In this document: piece after piece, positions 6,209 through 6,733 of the stretch | How the letters are laid out: each line of letters opens with the position of its first letter | Numbering within the stretch: the stretch's first letter is position 1 | Assembly (NCBI GenBank): GCA_038225015.1 | Contig: JBBRFB010000166.1 | Location: 1-6,733, forward strand | Source: Schlegelella_A sp038225015 | GTDB lineage: Bacteria > Pseudomonadota > Gammaproteobacteria > Burkholderiales > Burkholderiaceae_C | Direction: 5' to 3' | DNA length: 6,733 nt | The notes under the pieces: generated by a model | What the model saw: only the letters and a program-made list of their open reading frames with translations | Told to the model about the DNA's origin: nothing | Database searches by the model: none | Position numbers and translations under genes: made by a program

Positions 6209-6733
6209 ATGAAGATTCACGAATACCAGGGCAAGGAAATACTCGCTCGATTCGGCATTCCGGTGCCACGCGGCTACCCGGCCTTCAGCGTTCGCGAAGC
6301 GAGCGAGGCGGCGCAGCGGCTCGGCGGCTCGGTGTGGGTCGTCAAGGCCCAGATCCACGCCGGCGGTCGCGGCAAGGGCGGCGGCGTCAAGCTCGCCCGC
6401 TCGCTCGACGAGGTCAGCACGCTCGCCGGCGAGATCCTCGGCATGCAGCTGAAGACGCACCAGACCGGCCCCGAAGGGCAGAAGGTGCGCCGGCTCCTCG
6501 TTGAAGAAGGCGCCGACATCCAGAAAGAGTACTACCTCGCAGTGCTCACCGATCGCGCCACGCAGAAGGTGGCGATGATGGGCTCGAGCGAAGGCGGCAT
6601 GGACATCGAACAGGTGGCCCGCGACACGCCGGAGAAGATCGTCAAGATCTTCATCGACCCGGTGGTCGGTCTCGAGCCGGCTGCCGCCGCCGAGCTCGCG
6701 CGCGGCATGGGCCTGCCGAAGGCGGCCGAGGCG
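6209..6733 (+). CDS. sucC: Succinyl-CoA synthetase (ADP-forming) beta subunit, 5' part
   Basis: SucC is the beta subunit of the TCA-cycle enzyme that converts succinyl-CoA to succinate with formation of ATP (or GTP); it acts in the cytoplasm with SucD. The first 175 codons are visible and the frame is still open at the window edge, so less than half of a protein of about 390 residues is seen. The N-terminus MKIHEYQGKEI is the standard SucC opening. The ATP-grasp nucleotide-binding part shows WVVKAQIHAGGRGKGGGVK (43-61), with Lys46 and the Gly-rich loop, then LLVEEGADIQKEYYL (96-110), with Glu107 in the family position. SSEGGMDIE (126-134) and the segment around DPVVGLEP also match. The ATG at 6209 is fixed by this N-terminus, although no Shine-Dalgarno precedes it: the stretch just before it is pyrimidine-rich. 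recX-sucC adjacency is known in betaproteobacteria, and sucD is expected next. Confidence 0.97.
   Translation, partial: MKIHEYQGKEILARFGIPVPRGYPAFSVREASEAAQRLGGSVWVVKAQIHAGGRGKGGGVKLARSLDEVSTLAGEILGMQLKTHQTGPEGQKVRRLLVEEGADIQKEYYLAVLTDRATQKVAMMGSSEGGMDIEQVARDTPEKIVKIFIDPVVGLEPAAAAELARGMGLPKAAEA

Noticed and set aside
1..6733. A hidden mobile, defence or otherwise novel system
   Set aside because: Every stretch over 150 bp is accounted for by recognised housekeeping genes. No direct repeats, terminal inverted repeats, atypical base composition or unknown genes were seen.

Overview
This window is a stretch of core chromosome from a high-GC Gram-negative bacterium. It is most likely a betaproteobacterium (Burkholderiales/Rhodocyclales-like). 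The evidence is the protein sequences (a RecA and an insert-bearing RodA of proteobacterial type), the gene order recA-recX-sucC (a familiar betaproteobacterial arrangement), and uniformly high G/C at third codon positions. No mobile element, CRISPR array, rRNA or tRNA was seen. All seven genes lie on the + strand.

Region 1 (1-4310) is a cell-elongation operon: the 3' part of mreC, then mreD, mrdA (PBP2) and rodA. Genes overlap by 4 bp at mreC/mreD and mrdA/rodA, and only 13 bp separate mreD from mrdA, so co-transcription and translational coupling are likely. mreB is expected just upstream of the window but is not visible. MreC and MreD form the membrane/periplasmic scaffold, RodA polymerises lipid II glycan strands, and PBP2 cross-links them. 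Together these are the Rod complex that builds the side wall.

Region 2 (4311-4455) is a 145-bp gap. It holds a GC-rich hairpin without a T-tract (possible weak terminator), then a recA control region: a CTG-N10-CAG LexA-type operator, a GATAAT -10 box and a strong Shine-Dalgarno. Region 3 (4456-6076) is the SOS/recombination pair recA-recX, 7 bp apart, encoding the recombinase and its modulator.

Region 4 (6077-6733) is a 132-bp gap with a possible extended -10 promoter, followed by the first 175 codons of sucC (succinyl-CoA synthetase beta subunit), cut by the window edge. sucD is expected beyond it.

I found no convincing new biological system. The points most worth a second look are modest: a RecA C-terminus that lacks the usual acidic tail, a periplasmic insertion in RodA with two cysteines, an Ala-rich tail on PBP2, a very short predicted recA leader under a LexA box, and the direct junction of the elongasome operon with the SOS genes.
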